Of a stretch of DNA of 64,000 bases, positions 41,423 to 52,500 are shown piece after piece. The DNA is taken from NCBI RefSeq assembly GCF_000614105.1, contig NZ_BAKH01000001.1, forward strand, positions 1 to 64,000, given 5' to 3'. Below the pieces are notes generated by a model. It did no database searches. It was given only the letters and a program-made list of their open reading frames with translations, and was not told the DNA's origin. The stretch is from Prevotella micans DSM 21469 = JCM 16134 (GTDB lineage Bacteria; Bacteroidota; Bacteroidia; Bacteroidales; Bacteroidaceae). Each line of letters starts with the position of its first letter. Within the stretch, counting starts at the first letter, position 1. The position numbers were made by a program, and so were the translations under genes.

Positions 41423-43723
41423 ATGTCAAAGATAACAAAGGAAGCGGCGCTGGCCTACCATAACATGGGGCGCCCCGGAAAGATTGAAGTTAAACCCACT
41501 AAACCCTACAGCACACAAACAGATTTGAGCCTCGCCTACTCGCCCGGAGTGGCATATCCATGTTTGGAAATACAACAGAATCCCGACGAGGTTTATAAAT
41601 ACACCGACAAGGGAAACCTCGTAGCCGTTATTACCAACGGAACCGCCGTGCTCGGACTGGGAAACATTGGAGCCATGAGCGGGAAACCCGTTATGGAAGG
41701 CAAAGGATTATTATTCAAAATATACGGCGGAATAGATGTGTTCGACATTGAACTCGACGAAACCGACCCAGACAAATTCTGCGAAACGGTTGAAAAGATT
41801 GCACCGTCGTTCGGCGGAATAAATCTTGAGGACATCAAAGCCCCCGAATGTTTCGCAATCGAAGAACGGCTCAAAAGAACGCTCGACATTCCCGTGATGC
41901 ACGACGACCAGCACGGTACAGCCATCATATCGGCGGCCGGACTGAAAAACGCTCTCGAAGTGGCCGGTAAACAAATAGAAGAGGTCAAGCTCGTGGTCAA
42001 CGGAGCCGGAGCCGCCGCCATATCCTGCACCAAGCTCTACATGGCTCTGGGACTTCCAAAAGAAAACATTCTTATGCTCGACTCGAAGGGTGTAATCACC
42101 CTCGACCGCCCCAACCTCACACCGCAGAAAGCACTCTTCGCAACCAGCAGGAAAGACGTAAACACACTCGAAGAAGCCCTCCGAGGAGCCGACGTATTCG
42201 TAGGATTATCGAAAGGAAACATTCTCTCACAAGACATGATTCGTTCAATGAATCCCAATCCGATAGTGTTCGCATTGGCCAATCCCGTACCCGAAATATC
42301 CTACGACGAAGCGATCGAAGCCCGTCCGGACGTAATCATGTCCACCGGTCGCTCCGACTACCCCAACCAGATAAACAACGTCATCGGCTTCCCCTACATC
42401 TTCCGCGGAGCTCTCGACGTACACGCAAAAGCCATCAACGAACAAATGAAAATGGCAGCCGTGCACGCCATAGCCGAACTGGCTAAACAGCCCGTGCCCG
42501 ACACGGTGAACAACATCTACCATGTTAACGACCTAACCTTCGGGCCACGTTATTTCATTCCCAAACCCGTTGACCCCCGACTCATAACCGAAGTTAGCGC
42601 AGCCGTAGCCCGGGCAGCAATCGAAAGCGGAGTAGCACGAACACCAATAACCGATTTCCAAGCCTACAAAGAAAACCTCCGACAAATGCTCGGACAAGAA
42701 ACAAAGCTCGCACGAACTCTACACGCCACCGCAGCAAAACATCCGCAAAGAGTGGTTTATGCCGAAGGCGGACACCAAACAACCATGAAAGCGGCCATAC
42801 AAGCAAAACAAGAAGGTATTTGCCAACCGATACTCCTCGGAAATCCCGACCGACTAAACCGCGTGGCCAATCGACTCAAACTCGACCTAACCGGAATTGA
42901 AATAATCGACATGAGAGCCGACAAAGAGCAACGCCGACGAGCAACCTACGCCAAACATCTAGCCGAGAAAAGAGAACGCGAAGGCTACACCTTCGAAGTG
43001 GCCTACGACAAAATGTATGAACGAAACTATTTCGGAATGGCGATGGTTGAAAACGGAGATGCCGACGCATTCATAACCGGGCTCTACACAAAATATTCCG
43101 ACACCATAAAAGCCGCAAAAGCCGTCATCGGAATCCGTCCCGAGTACAGACACTTCGCAACAATGCATATCCTCAACACAAAACGAGGAATATTCTACGT
43201 GGCCGACACCCTGATAAACCACGAAACAAATGCCGAAACGCTAACCGACATTGCCCGGCTCGCCTCGAACTCCGTTAGATTCTTCAACGAAGAACCCATC
43301 ATCGCAATGCTGGCCCACTCAAACTTCGGAACCGACACAACAGGCACACCGCAAACCGTCCACAAAGCAGTTGAAATCATGCAGAAACAGTATCCGAACC
43401 TCGCAATCGACGGCGAGCTGCAAGTAAACTTCGCATTAAACAAAACCCTCCGCGACGAAAAATTCCCCTTCACCCGTTTGAAAGGCAAAAACGTAAACAC
43501 GCTTATCTTCCCCGACCTGTCATCGTCGAACAACGGCTACAAACTCCTCCAAGGCCTCAGTCCCGAAACCGAAGTTATCGGGCCAATCCAAATGGGCCTC
43601 AACAAACCCATACACTTCACCGACTTCGAAAGCTCCGTTCGCGACATCGTCAACATAACCGCAATAGCAGTCCTCGACGCCTACGTTGAAAAGCTAATCG
43701 AAAAAACAAAATCAGCCCAATAA
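41423..43723 (+). CDS. maeB: NADP-dependent malic enzyme with phosphotransacetylase-like domain
   Basis: The product is a 766-residue MaeB-type enzyme that decarboxylates malate to pyruvate with NADP+. The N-terminal malic domain (DLSLAYSPGVAYPCLEI, TNGTAVLGLGNIGAMSGKPVMEGKG, VMHDDQHGTAIISAAGLKNAL), the Rossmann part (LVVNGAGAAAISCTKLYMALG) and STGRSDYPNQINNVIGFPYIFRGALD occupy about 1-400. The C-terminal half (from about 430) is a phosphotransacetylase-like domain (RVVYAEGGHQTTMKAAIQAK, VNTLIFPDLSSSNNGYKLLQGL) that regulates activity in known MaeB proteins by sensing acetyl-CoA. Location next to pta-ackA fits central acetate and pyruvate metabolism. Confidence 0.95.
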   Translation: MSKITKEAALAYHNMGRPGKIEVKPTKPYSTQTDLSLAYSPGVAYPCLEIQQNPDEVYKYTDKGNLVAVITNGTAVLGLGNIGAMSGKPVMEGKGLLFKIYGGIDVFDIELDETDPDKFCETVEKIAPSFGGINLEDIKAPECFAIEERLKRTLDIPVMHDDQHGTAIISAAGLKNALEVAGKQIEEVKLVVNGAGAAAISCTKLYMALGLPKENILMLDSKGVITLDRPNLTPQKALFATSRKDVNTLEEALRGADVFVGLSKGNILSQDMIRSMNPNPIVFALANPVPEISYDEAIEARPDVIMSTGRSDYPNQINNVIGFPYIFRGALDVHAKAINEQMKMAAVHAIAELAKQPVPDTVNNIYHVNDLTFGPRYFIPKPVDPRLITEVSAAVARAAIESGVARTPITDFQAYKENLRQMLGQETKLARTLHATAAKHPQRVVYAEGGHQTTMKAAIQAKQEGICQPILLGNPDRLNRVANRLKLDLTGIEIIDMRADKEQRRRATYAKHLAEKREREGYTFEVAYDKMYERNYFGMAMVENGDADAFITGLYTKYSDTIKAAKAVIGIRPEYRHFATMHILNTKRGIFYVADTLINHETNAETLTDIARLASNSVRFFNEEPIIAMLAHSNFGTDTTGTPQTVHKAVEIMQKQYPNLAIDGELQVNFALNKTLRDEKFPFTRLKGKNVNTLIFPDLSSSNNGYKLLQGLSPETEVIGPIQMGLNKPIHFTDFESSVRDIVNITAIAVLDAYVEKLIEKTKSAQ

Positions 43724-43730
43724 CTCCCAC

Positions 43731-43926
43731 TCGGGCCTCCAGGCCGCATGTAGGGACAGACCCCGTGTCTGTCCGCCCCCAACGTCGATTCGATATATTA
43801 ACCGCAAAACAAAAGTCACGTCAAGAACAAGATGGAATCCGGACAGACACGGGGTCTGTCCCTACATGCGGGCTGGAGGCCCGAGTTGGCGCGCGTCGTG
43901 ATTATGAATTGTTCTGCCCGAGTGTC
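43731..43926. repeat. REPIN-like inverted pair of GGACAGAC hairpins downstream of maeB
   Basis: Hairpin cores at 43754-43774 (inverted) and 43841-43861 face each other across a unique 66-bp inner sequence. Each outer side carries the ATGCGGGC plus gene-family-specific second hairpin (ctggaggcccg). The right outer flank (gattatgaattgttctgcccg) matches, reversed, the left flank of the 37.3-kb element. A short plus-strand frame here (43765-43959) is a by-product. Bases 43927-44036 show no recognisable feature. Confidence 0.78.
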
Positions 43927-44036
43927 ATACGTGTCGCTCACCGTTTGTTCAAAGATTAAGAGGTTTCTTCTCAGGAAATCATGTAATTGAGAGCTATATG
44001 ACCGTGCGCGAGTGGTATTATCCGGAATTTACCGAC

Positions 44037-44335
44037 GAATCACACAAAGAACTTACAGAGAGTGTGTGGCAGAGACTATTTCACACAAAGAGTTTAAAGA
44101 GAGTGTGTGTCAGAGACTATTTCACACAAAGAGTTTAAAAAGAGTATGTGACAGAGACTATTTCACACAAAGAGTTTAAAGAGACTGTGTGACAGAGACT
44201 ATTTCACACAAAGAGTTTACAGAGACTGTGTAAAATAGCCTATTTCACACAAAGAGTTTACAGAGACTGTGTGGCAGAGACTATTTCACACAAAGAGTTT
44301 ACAGAGACTGTGTGACAGAGACTATTTCGAAGACT
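44037..44335. repeat. 41-bp-period tandem array with TCACACA/TGTGTGA half-sites
   Basis: The unit is about CACACAAAGAGTTTACAGAG plus ACTGTGTGACAGAGACTATTT. Copies of CACACAAAG begin at 44041, 44082, 44123, 44164, 44205, 44246 and 44287: six consecutive steps of exactly 41 bp. Unlike the other arrays, the whole unit is well conserved, not only the palindrome, so this array looks young. The arms TCACACA and TGTGTGA are separated by 16 bases, and ACAGAGACT also occurs as a direct repeat. It lies between the maeB-side REPIN-like element and ruvA. Bases 44336-44563 are unique sequence with a minus-strand open frame (44374-44625) that I do not trust. Confidence 0.93.
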
Positions 44336-44563
44336 CTCGCCTGTAGATACCGGTCGAAACGGGACATTTTTCCTCATTTCATCAACGCATCGCCGGCGGC
44401 GCAGTGGAATTTCGGACAAATTTTCATTCCCTCCCAGTCGAAAAGCATGTCGCCCGGGCGAATTTGGGGATAAAATGAGGTGCCATACAATAAGATGAGG
44501 GTTCGAACGTTTAGGAATGCGGAAATTAAAAAAGATTCGGCCAGTAAACTGGCATCAACAGTC

Positions 44564-45181
44564 ATGATTGAATACATAAAAGGCGAAATCGCCGAACTCA
44601 CACCCGCCCTAGCGGTTATCGACACAGGCGGAGTGGGCTATGCACTCAACATTTCGCTCAACACATACAGTGCAATCCAAGGAAAAAAGGAGGTAAAACT
44701 GCTCGTGCACGAAGCTCTGGTGGCCGGCGGACGCGACGACAGCTACACGCTCTACGGCTTCGCAACCAAACAGGAACGAGGACTCTACCGCCTGCTCATC
44801 AGCGTGTCGGGAGTAGGAGCAAACACGGCACGAATGATTCTGTCGTCGCTCACACCAACCGAACTCTGCAACGTTATCGCCGGCGGCGACGAGAAAATAC
44901 TCAAAACCGTAAAAGGAATCGGTCTGCGAACCGCCCAACGCATCATCGTAGACCTGAAAGACAAGATTGTGCAAAGCGGCGTGGCCGACGAACTCAAAGT
45001 AAACAGCTCGGCAAGTACATCAACCATCAACTCGGCCGTGAAAGACGAGGCCGTGAGCGCACTCACAATGCTCGGCTTCTCGCCCGCACCATCGGCTAAG
45101 GTGGTTAATGCCATTCTTTCCGAATCGCCCGATATGGCAGTAGAGCAGGTTGTTAAGTTGGCCTTGAAACAAATAAAATAA
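44564..45181 (+). CDS. ruvA: Holliday junction branch migration protein RuvA
   Basis: The product is 205 residues from the ATG at 44564 ([31 protein letters not shown]). The longer frame from 44480 adds residues not found in the family. It binds Holliday junctions with RuvB. The N-terminal OB domain, then two helix-hairpin-helix motifs ([20 protein letters not shown] and [23 protein letters not shown]) and the C-terminal RuvB-contacting helices ([21 protein letters not shown]) are in order. sprA follows after 26 bp. Confidence 0.96.
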   Translation: MIEYIKGEIAELTPALAVIDTGGVGYALNISLNTYSAIQGKKEVKLLVHEALVAGGRDDSYTLYGFATKQERGLYRLLISVSGVGANTARMILSSLTPTELCNVIAGGDEKILKTVKGIGLRTAQRIIVDLKDKIVQSGVADELKVNSSASTSTINSAVKDEAVSALTMLGFSPAPSAKVVNAILSESPDMAVEQVVKLALKQIK

Positions 45182-45207
45182 TCCCCCCACACACCCTACA
45201 AACCGTT

Positions 45208-48200
45208 TTGAAATCGAAGAGACACATCGCAACACTGGCAGCTCTCGCCATGGTTCTGAGCTTGATGGCTTGGGAGCACACCCTAGGGAACCTTTTCTTA
45301 CCGGAGAAGGTTCTTTCGCTCATTGTGCCTCCCGACACAACCGGCAAACCGAAACTGCCGAATGTGAAAATCGACGAAGAAATAATCCCCGACTCACTTC
45401 TGCATCCGCGGTGGCGAGTGCAACGAACAACACCCATAACTTTCGACGACCTGAAACAGGGTTCAACCGATTTGGCACGGCCGGAAAATATGCGCCAAAC
45501 GGTGGAATATAATGATACGCTCGACCGATATATCATCGGAAACAAAATAGGCGACACCTATGTGAACGCACCCATAATGATGACGCCCGAAGAATATCGC
45601 AAATGGAGCGAAAAACGCAGTTTCGCCGACTTTTACAGAGCGAAGAATCAGGAAATTCTCAAAACAAAGGGCAAAGACAAGTTCGACTTCACGGATATGC
45701 ATTTCTCGCTCGGCCCGGCAGAGAAAATATTCGGGCCGGGCGGCGTTCGCATCAAGACGCAGGGAACAGCCGAGCTTAAATTCGGCGCAACAGTAAAAAA
45801 TATCGACAACCCCTCGCTGCCAATACGCAACCGAAATACCACAACCATGAAGTTCGACGAGAAAATAAACCTCAACGTGAACGGAAAAGTGGGCGACAAA
45901 GTAAACATGAACCTAAACTATAATACCGACGCGACGTTCGACTTCGACGCACAGAACATGAAACTGCGATACGACGGAAAAGAAGACGAAATTATAAAAC
46001 TCGTCGAAGCAGGCAACGTGTCGTTCCCATCGAACAACAGTTTGGTTCAAGGTGCATCGTCGCTCTTTGGCTTGCGCACCGACATGCAGTTCGGTAAACT
46101 GAAGTTGCAAACAGTTGTCTCGCAAAAAAAATCGTCGAACAAAAGCGTCAATTCACGCGGTGGCAAGCAACTCACTCCATTCGAAATCGACGCGGCCGAC
46201 TATGAAGAAAACAAGCACTTCTTCCTCTCACAATATTTCCGCGACCGATACGACACGTCAATGAAAACACTGCCTAATCTCACAACAGGCGTTACCATAA
46301 ACCGAATCGAAATCTGGGTTACAAATAAATCGGGCAACACAACCAATACTCGAAACATCGTTGCACTAACCGACCTCGGCGAAAGCATGAATGTGAGTAA
46401 ACCGGCACTCTGGGGAAACGGCAACGGCTTGGTCCCGTCGAATAACGCCAATACTGAATATGCCACCATCGCACAGAATAACGCTGCCGCCCGCGACATC
46501 GACCAAACAAATACTATTCTTGACGGAATTGGAATGGTAGGCGGCGTGGACTATGAGAAACTGTCGAACGCCCGACTGTTAAATAGCTCGGAATATCGAC
46601 TCAACAGTGCACTCGGTTATATTTCGCTAACGTCGCTCGGATTACAAACCGACCAAGTCCTAGCCATAGCCTATGAATACACCTACGGCGGTGTTACCTA
46701 TCAAGTAGGCGAGTTTGCCAGCGACCGCACCAACGTTAATGAAGCGTTGTTCGTGAAATCGCTAAAGAACACAAGTAATAATCCGTCGCAAGGCAACTGG
46801 AATCTAATGATGAAGAATGTCTACAACCTCGGCGGCACGGTGGAGAAGGATAAATTCAGACTCGATGTTAAATATCAGAGCGACACAACGGGTGTTTACA
46901 TCTCCTATATCCCCGAACAAAAGGTAAAAAACCAAACTATCATTAAACTGTTAGGCGCCGACCGACTCGACAACAATAATAATCCGCATCCGAATGGCTA
47001 TTTCGATTACGTAGAGGGCTACACAGTAAGCAACGGAAGAGTGTTCTTCCCCGAAGCCGAACCGTTCGGAAAATACCTTTATAATTATCTCGTATCAAAA
47101 GGCATTGCACCGAATGTAGCCAAGAAATATACGTTCTCCGAGCTCTACGACTCAACGAAAACCGTTGCAAAGCAAATTGCCGAAAAAGATAAATACATGC
47201 TAGTGGGGCAATATCGCGGAACGAGCGCAAATGTTATTTCGTTAGGTGCCTATAATGTCCCGCAAGGTTCGGTTGTGGTCACAGCCGGCGGAGTGCGACT
47301 GGTTGAAGGAACAGACTACAGCGTGGATTATAATGCCGGCGAAGTAACTATCCTCAATCAAAACATAATCGATGCCGGAACATCGGTGAATGTATCGCTC
47401 GAAAGCCAAAGCGACTACGGACAGGAACGCAAAACAATGTTCGGAGTGAACTGGGAATACGACTTCTCGAAAAATTTCCAACTTGGCGGAACATTTATGC
47501 ACCTTTCCGAACAAGCGCTCACCAACAAAGTAAATATGGGCTCCGAACCACTCAATAACACCATCTGGGGCCTTAACATGAACTGGAAAAAGGAAAGTCA
47601 GTGGCTTACCAACATGCTCGACAAACTACCGCTGCTGCATCTCACGCAGCCCTCGCATATTTCTCTGTCGGCCGAGTTCGCACAGCTGATTGCCGGTCAG
47701 AGCAGCGGAACACAAGACAACGCCTCCTACCTCGACGACTTTGAAAACACAAAGAACACACTCGATGTAGCCTCACCAACTTCGTGGATTATTTCGAGTG
47801 TACCGTCTGATTTCCCCGAATCTACCGACAAAACAACTCTTCGCGGAGGTTTCAACAGGAGTCTTTTGGCGTGGTACACCATCGACCCGCTATTCACGCG
47901 TATAAGTAGTTCGCTCACCCCGGGACACATCAAAAGCGACCTTCAGCAGCTCTCCAACCATTATGTGCGCGAAGTTTATGTGCGCGAAATATTCCCCAAC
48001 CGCGACCAAAACAGCTACAATGGAACCACCCCTACGCTATCAATACTCAATCTGGCATTCTATCCATCGGAGCGGGGCCCATATAACTTCAACCCCGACC
48101 TCGATCAAAACGGACATCTCACAAACCCGCGCAAAACATGGGGAGGAATGATGCGCAAGCTCGACACAAATGATTTCGAACGCGCCAACATCGAATACAT

Positions 48201-49557
48201 CGAGTTCTGGATGCTCGACCCCTTCATCTATTCCAACAAGCAACCGGATGCAGCTAAATATGGCGGCGACTTCTACATAAACCTCGGCGAAGTGTCAGAG
48301 GATGTTCTGCACGACGGCAAGAAATTCTATGAAAGCGGTATGCCGGTCGACGGAAGTAACGCGTGGACAACAACGCAATGGGGACGCATTCCGACTCAAG
48401 CAACCGTAACCTACGCTTTCGCTACCACATCGGGCAGTCGCGCTCTGCAGGACGTAGGTTTCAATGGACTAACTGACGCTGAAGAACAGCAATTCGCATC
48501 CTATCAGGACTTCCTCACACAGGCGCGCAGCAAAACCAATCAAGCCGTGTTCGATTCTATCTGGGCCGACCCGGCAAACGACAACTACCATTATTATCGC
48601 GGTTCGGATTGGGATCAAAAACAGGCCCCGATTCTTCAACGCTATAAGCGCATCAATAATCCGCAAGGCAACTCGCCTGAAAGCAACGAAAGAATCGAGC
48701 GCTACGATACATCGTATAAAACCACTCCCGACGTCGAGGATATTAACCAAGACTATACGCTCAACGAATACGAAAAATACTACCAATATAAGGTGAGCAT
48801 CCGCCCGCAAGACATGGTTGTGGGGCAGAACTACATCGTTGACAAGCGTACAACGGTTAGACTGCTTCGCAACGGTGAGCGTCCAGAGATTACCTGGTAT
48901 CAATTCAGAATACCGCTACGCGAATATCAAAAACGTGTGGGCAGTATTCGCGATTTCACCAGCATACGCTTCATGCGTTTATTCCTAACCGATTTCGAGC
49001 GTCCCATCGTTCTGCGCTTCGGTACATTCGATCTCGTTCGAGGCGAATGGAGACAATATACACATAACCTCACTAACTCGGCCCCGACATCCGGTACGAT
49101 GTCAGTGAGCGCTGTGAGCATTGAGGAAAATAATGACAAAACGCCTGTAAACTACGTTCTGCCACCAGGAATCAGTCGTGAGCAAGATCCAACACAACCA
49201 CAGCTTGTGCAAAACAACGAGCAAGCACTGGCAATGACGGTTAATAATCTCGGAACAAACGAGTCGAAAGCAGTCTATAAGAACACCACACTCGATCTTC
49301 GCCAATACAAACGCCTGCAAATGTTCGTCCACGCCAACGCGATGGAGCAGAATATTACGAATCTGACTGACGACCAGCTGGCCGTATTTATCCGATTGGG
49401 ATCAGACTATAAGAATAACTACTATGAATATGAGATTCCGCTCAAACTCACCCCGCACGCGCCATCCCCTACGACAAATATTCCTATGCCGACTGTCGTG
49501 CCGTGTGGCCAGAAGAAAATATGCTCGACATCCCACTCGACCTCCTCACCCGAGTGA
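45208..49557 (+). CDS. sprA: SprA, type IX secretion translocon, N-terminal part (frameshifted)
   Basis: This is the first 1449-residue frame of a SprA (SOV) protein, the giant outer membrane barrel that forms the type IX secretion channel. It begins with a TTG codon, giving a plausible signal peptide (KSKRHIATLAALAMVLSLMAW); the first ATG (45250) would lose the basic start. Family features include FADFYRAKNQEILKTKGKDKFDFTDMHFSLGPAEKIFGPGGVRIKTQG-type sequence (residues about 130-200), many LNMNLNYNTDATFDFDAQNMKLRYDG-type strands, and the SYLDDFENTKNTLDVASPTSW region. The frame goes out of register at 49457-49464, where one added G gives LTPHGAIPYDKYSYADCRAVWPEEN and joins the second part. 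Confidence 0.88.
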   Translation: MKSKRHIATLAALAMVLSLMAWEHTLGNLFLPEKVLSLIVPPDTTGKPKLPNVKIDEEIIPDSLLHPRWRVQRTTPITFDDLKQGSTDLARPENMRQTVEYNDTLDRYIIGNKIGDTYVNAPIMMTPEEYRKWSEKRSFADFYRAKNQEILKTKGKDKFDFTDMHFSLGPAEKIFGPGGVRIKTQGTAELKFGATVKNIDNPSLPIRNRNTTTMKFDEKINLNVNGKVGDKVNMNLNYNTDATFDFDAQNMKLRYDGKEDEIIKLVEAGNVSFPSNNSLVQGASSLFGLRTDMQFGKLKLQTVVSQKKSSNKSVNSRGGKQLTPFEIDAADYEENKHFFLSQYFRDRYDTSMKTLPNLTTGVTINRIEIWVTNKSGNTTNTRNIVALTDLGESMNVSKPALWGNGNGLVPSNNANTEYATIAQNNAAARDIDQTNTILDGIGMVGGVDYEKLSNARLLNSSEYRLNSALGYISLTSLGLQTDQVLAIAYEYTYGGVTYQVGEFASDRTNVNEALFVKSLKNTSNNPSQGNWNLMMKNVYNLGGTVEKDKFRLDVKYQSDTTGVYISYIPEQKVKNQTIIKLLGADRLDNNNNPHPNGYFDYVEGYTVSNGRVFFPEAEPFGKYLYNYLVSKGIAPNVAKKYTFSELYDSTKTVAKQIAEKDKYMLVGQYRGTSANVISLGAYNVPQGSVVVTAGGVRLVEGTDYSVDYNAGEVTILNQNIIDAGTSVNVSLESQSDYGQERKTMFGVNWEYDFSKNFQLGGTFMHLSEQALTNKVNMGSEPLNNTIWGLNMNWKKESQWLTNMLDKLPLLHLTQPSHISLSAEFAQLIAGQSSGTQDNASYLDDFENTKNTLDVASPTSWIISSVPSDFPESTDKTTLRGGFNRSLLAWYTIDPLFTRISSSLTPGHIKSDLQQLSNHYVREVYVREIFPNRDQNSYNGTTPTLSILNLAFYPSERGPYNFNPDLDQNGHLTNPRKTWGGMMRKLDTNDFERANIEYIEFWMLDPFIYSNKQPDAAKYGGDFYINLGEVSEDVLHDGKKFYESGMPVDGSNAWTTTQWGRIPTQATVTYAFATTSGSRALQDVGFNGLTDAEEQQFASYQDFLTQARSKTNQAVFDSIWADPANDNYHYYRGSDWDQKQAPILQRYKRINNPQGNSPESNERIERYDTSYKTTPDVEDINQDYTLNEYEKYYQYKVSIRPQDMVVGQNYIVDKRTTVRLLRNGERPEITWYQFRIPLREYQKRVGSIRDFTSIRFMRLFLTDFERPIVLRFGTFDLVRGEWRQYTHNLTNSAPTSGTMSVSAVSIEENNDKTPVNYVLPPGISREQDPTQPQLVQNNEQALAMTVNNLGTNESKAVYKNTTLDLRQYKRLQMFVHANAMEQNITNLTDDQLAVFIRLGSDYKNNYYEYEIPLKLTPHAPSPTTNIPMPTVVPCGQKKICSTSHSTSSPE

Positions 49558-52500
49558 AGAAAGAGCGCAATATCAGTAAAGCCAATGGTACGGCTAGCTA
49601 CATACGCGAGTTCTCCATCTACGACAACCAGCGTCCTTCAAATCGAGTCAGCGTAATGGGAAACCCCACCCTGGGCGAAATCAAAACAATGATTATCGGT
49701 GTGCGTAACCTCTCCGGCAGCGAGAAAACAGGCGAAGTGTGGGTGAACGAACTACGCCTGCTCGAATTCAACAACGAGGGCGGATGGGCTGCTCGCGGAC
49801 AGATGAACATTCAGCTATCCGACCTCGGGACCATTGACATGAACGCTAGTCACAGTACCGACGGATTCGGTGGATTGGAGCAGGGAGTAAGCCAACGTAA
49901 ACAGGAAACCAATACCGACATGGCCATGACCGCAACCATCGAGCTGGGAAAACTATTCCCTGAGAAAACAAAAGTATCGGCGCCACTATACTACAGCGTA
50001 ACCAAAAACGAAAGCCGTCCGAAATACAATCCGCTCGATACCGACATGTTACTCAAAGACGCTCTCGATGCAACAGCATCAAAGCACGAGCGCGATTCAA
50101 TTGAATCCATAGCCGTAACAAAGCGCACTACAACCAATTTCTCGCTCTCGAACGTCCGTGTAGGTATACAAAACAAACGTCACCCAATGCCCTACGACCC
50201 CGCAAACTTCTCGTTCTCATACAGTCATTCTCATACCCACTCGTCGGGTGAAACTACCGTCTACGAGAAAGAAGACAACTGGCGAGGTACGCTCAACTAC
50301 AGCTGGACGCCCGTTTACAAATCATGGGATCCGTTGCGTAAACTCATCAAGAGCAAATCGAAATGGTTCGACATCCTAAAACGATTCGAACTCAACTGGC
50401 TGCCCCAGAACATCGCTTTCAACACCGAGATGATTCGCAACTACTACGAGTTGCAAGAACGCAACATGGAGGCAACCGAGAACGCCATGCTACCACTCAA
50501 CTTCAACGAACAGTTTCTGTGGAATCGTGATTTCAACATGCGATGGGATATCACCAGGAATCTACACCTCAATTTCCAAAGCGCAACACACGCCGAAATT
50601 GAAGAGCCCTACACGCCGATAAACAAAGACCTATATGCCGATCGATATGAAGCCTGGAAAGACTCTGTTTGGAACAGCGTAAAGCACTTCGGAACACCCC
50701 TTGATTACCAACAGAACGCAACACTATCATATCAGCCACCACTCAATCTCATCCCGATATTCAATTGGGTGAATATCGACGCCAACTACACCTCGGCCTA
50801 CACATGGGTGCGCGGGGCAAAACTCGAAAACGGAACATCGCTCGGCAACACCATAACAACAAACCGAACCGTCAATGCAAACGCAACGTTCAATTTCGAG
50901 CGACTATACAACCATATACCATTCCTGCAAAAGGCAAACGAGCGATTCAACAAGTCGACAGCCAGCATCAGCAACCGGAAAAATAACAAAGCCCTGGAAC
51001 AAATGCGCATAGAAAAACCCGAAGAAAACTTACCGAAAGACGAGCAGGACAAAGCACGCCAACTACCCAAAAACACCAAAAGTTACGAGAAAGAGATAAC
51101 CATCAAAGCCGACACAACACTCACTGTGACTCATGCACGAAAAAGCAAGCGCATAGCCGTATCGATGAAAGACGTCAGCGGCAAAAAGATAAACCTCAAA
51201 TGGAAGAGAATTGACGACAACAAAATCAAACTCTTCAACAAAACCGACTCCGTCATACGTCTCAAAATAACCATCACGGCCAAAGAACCACTCGAAAACA
51301 AATCGTGGTATAAAACCGCGCAATGTCTAGCACGAGTGCTCATGATGGTGCGTAATGCCAGCATATCCTATCGTAATCAATACGCCATGTCGCTCCCTGG
51401 ATTCATGCCAACCGTAGGCGATGCGCTAGGACAAACACGGGGCTACGGAGCAACGGCACCCGGAGTTGACTTCGCACTTGGACTAATAGACGATAACTAT
51501 ATCGACCGCGCTCGAAACAACGGATGGCTCCTCGCAAACGACAGCGTAGCAACACCCGCAACAACCAACCGCACCGAAGACATACAAATACGCCTTACTC
51601 TCGAACCGGTCAAAGACCTTAAAATCGACCTCAACGCGAGTCGAACAGCAACACAATCCAAAAGCATACAATACATGTATGCCGGTAACCCAACAACACA
51701 AAGCGGGACCCTAACCATGACAACTCTCTCCCTGGGCTCAGTATTCGAAAGCCAGGGAAGTGCTGCAAACGGATATCACAGTGAAACATTCAACCGATTC
51801 GTGCAATCGCTCGACAACTTCAGAAACCAAGTAGAAGCGCAATACATCGGTAAAAACTATCCCACATCGTTCGGAGGCGGACAATTCAATCCTTCACGCG
51901 GAGCCGTGAATAAATACAGTGCCGACGTCATGGTTCCAGCCTTCATCCAAGCCTATACAAGTATGCCAGGCAACGGTCTCAAGCTATTCCCCACCCTACG
52001 CAGTTTGCTGCCAAACTGGACCCTCCGCTACAGCGGTCTGACACGACTCGCCATCTTCCAGGAATGGTTCAAAAGCATCAACATCAACCACTCCTACAAA
52101 AGCATATTCACCATAGGCTCGTATCAAACCTTCAGCACCTGGCAACAAATCAACGACGAACTCGGTTTTATAGCTGATGCCACGACCGGAGCACCCATCC
52201 CAAGCTCGATGTACAACCTAACACAAGTGAGTATCAACGAAGCGTTCTCGCCATTCATCGGAGTTGATGTGACACTACAAAACAACCTAACACTCAAACT
52301 CGAATACCGACAAACTCGCGCCCTGTCACTCTCAATGACCAGTATTCAGATAAACGAAGCCACCTCAAAAGACATCGTCTTCGGATTCGGATACCGAATA
52401 AACAACTTCAACCTCTTCGGAGGTCGAAACACACGCGCTGTCAAGAGCAACAAAAAGCGAAACGACCAAACAAACACATCAACCAAAAGCAACGGCGTTA

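Noticed and set aside
43765-43959. 64-residue plus-strand frame after maeB
   Set aside because: It reads through the hairpin repeat (RTDTGSVPTCG again) and has no family resemblance.
44374-44625. 83-residue minus-strand frame overlapping the ruvA start
   Set aside because: It overlaps 62 bp of ruvA, has no promoter, and I could not assign it; kept only as a query in the findings.
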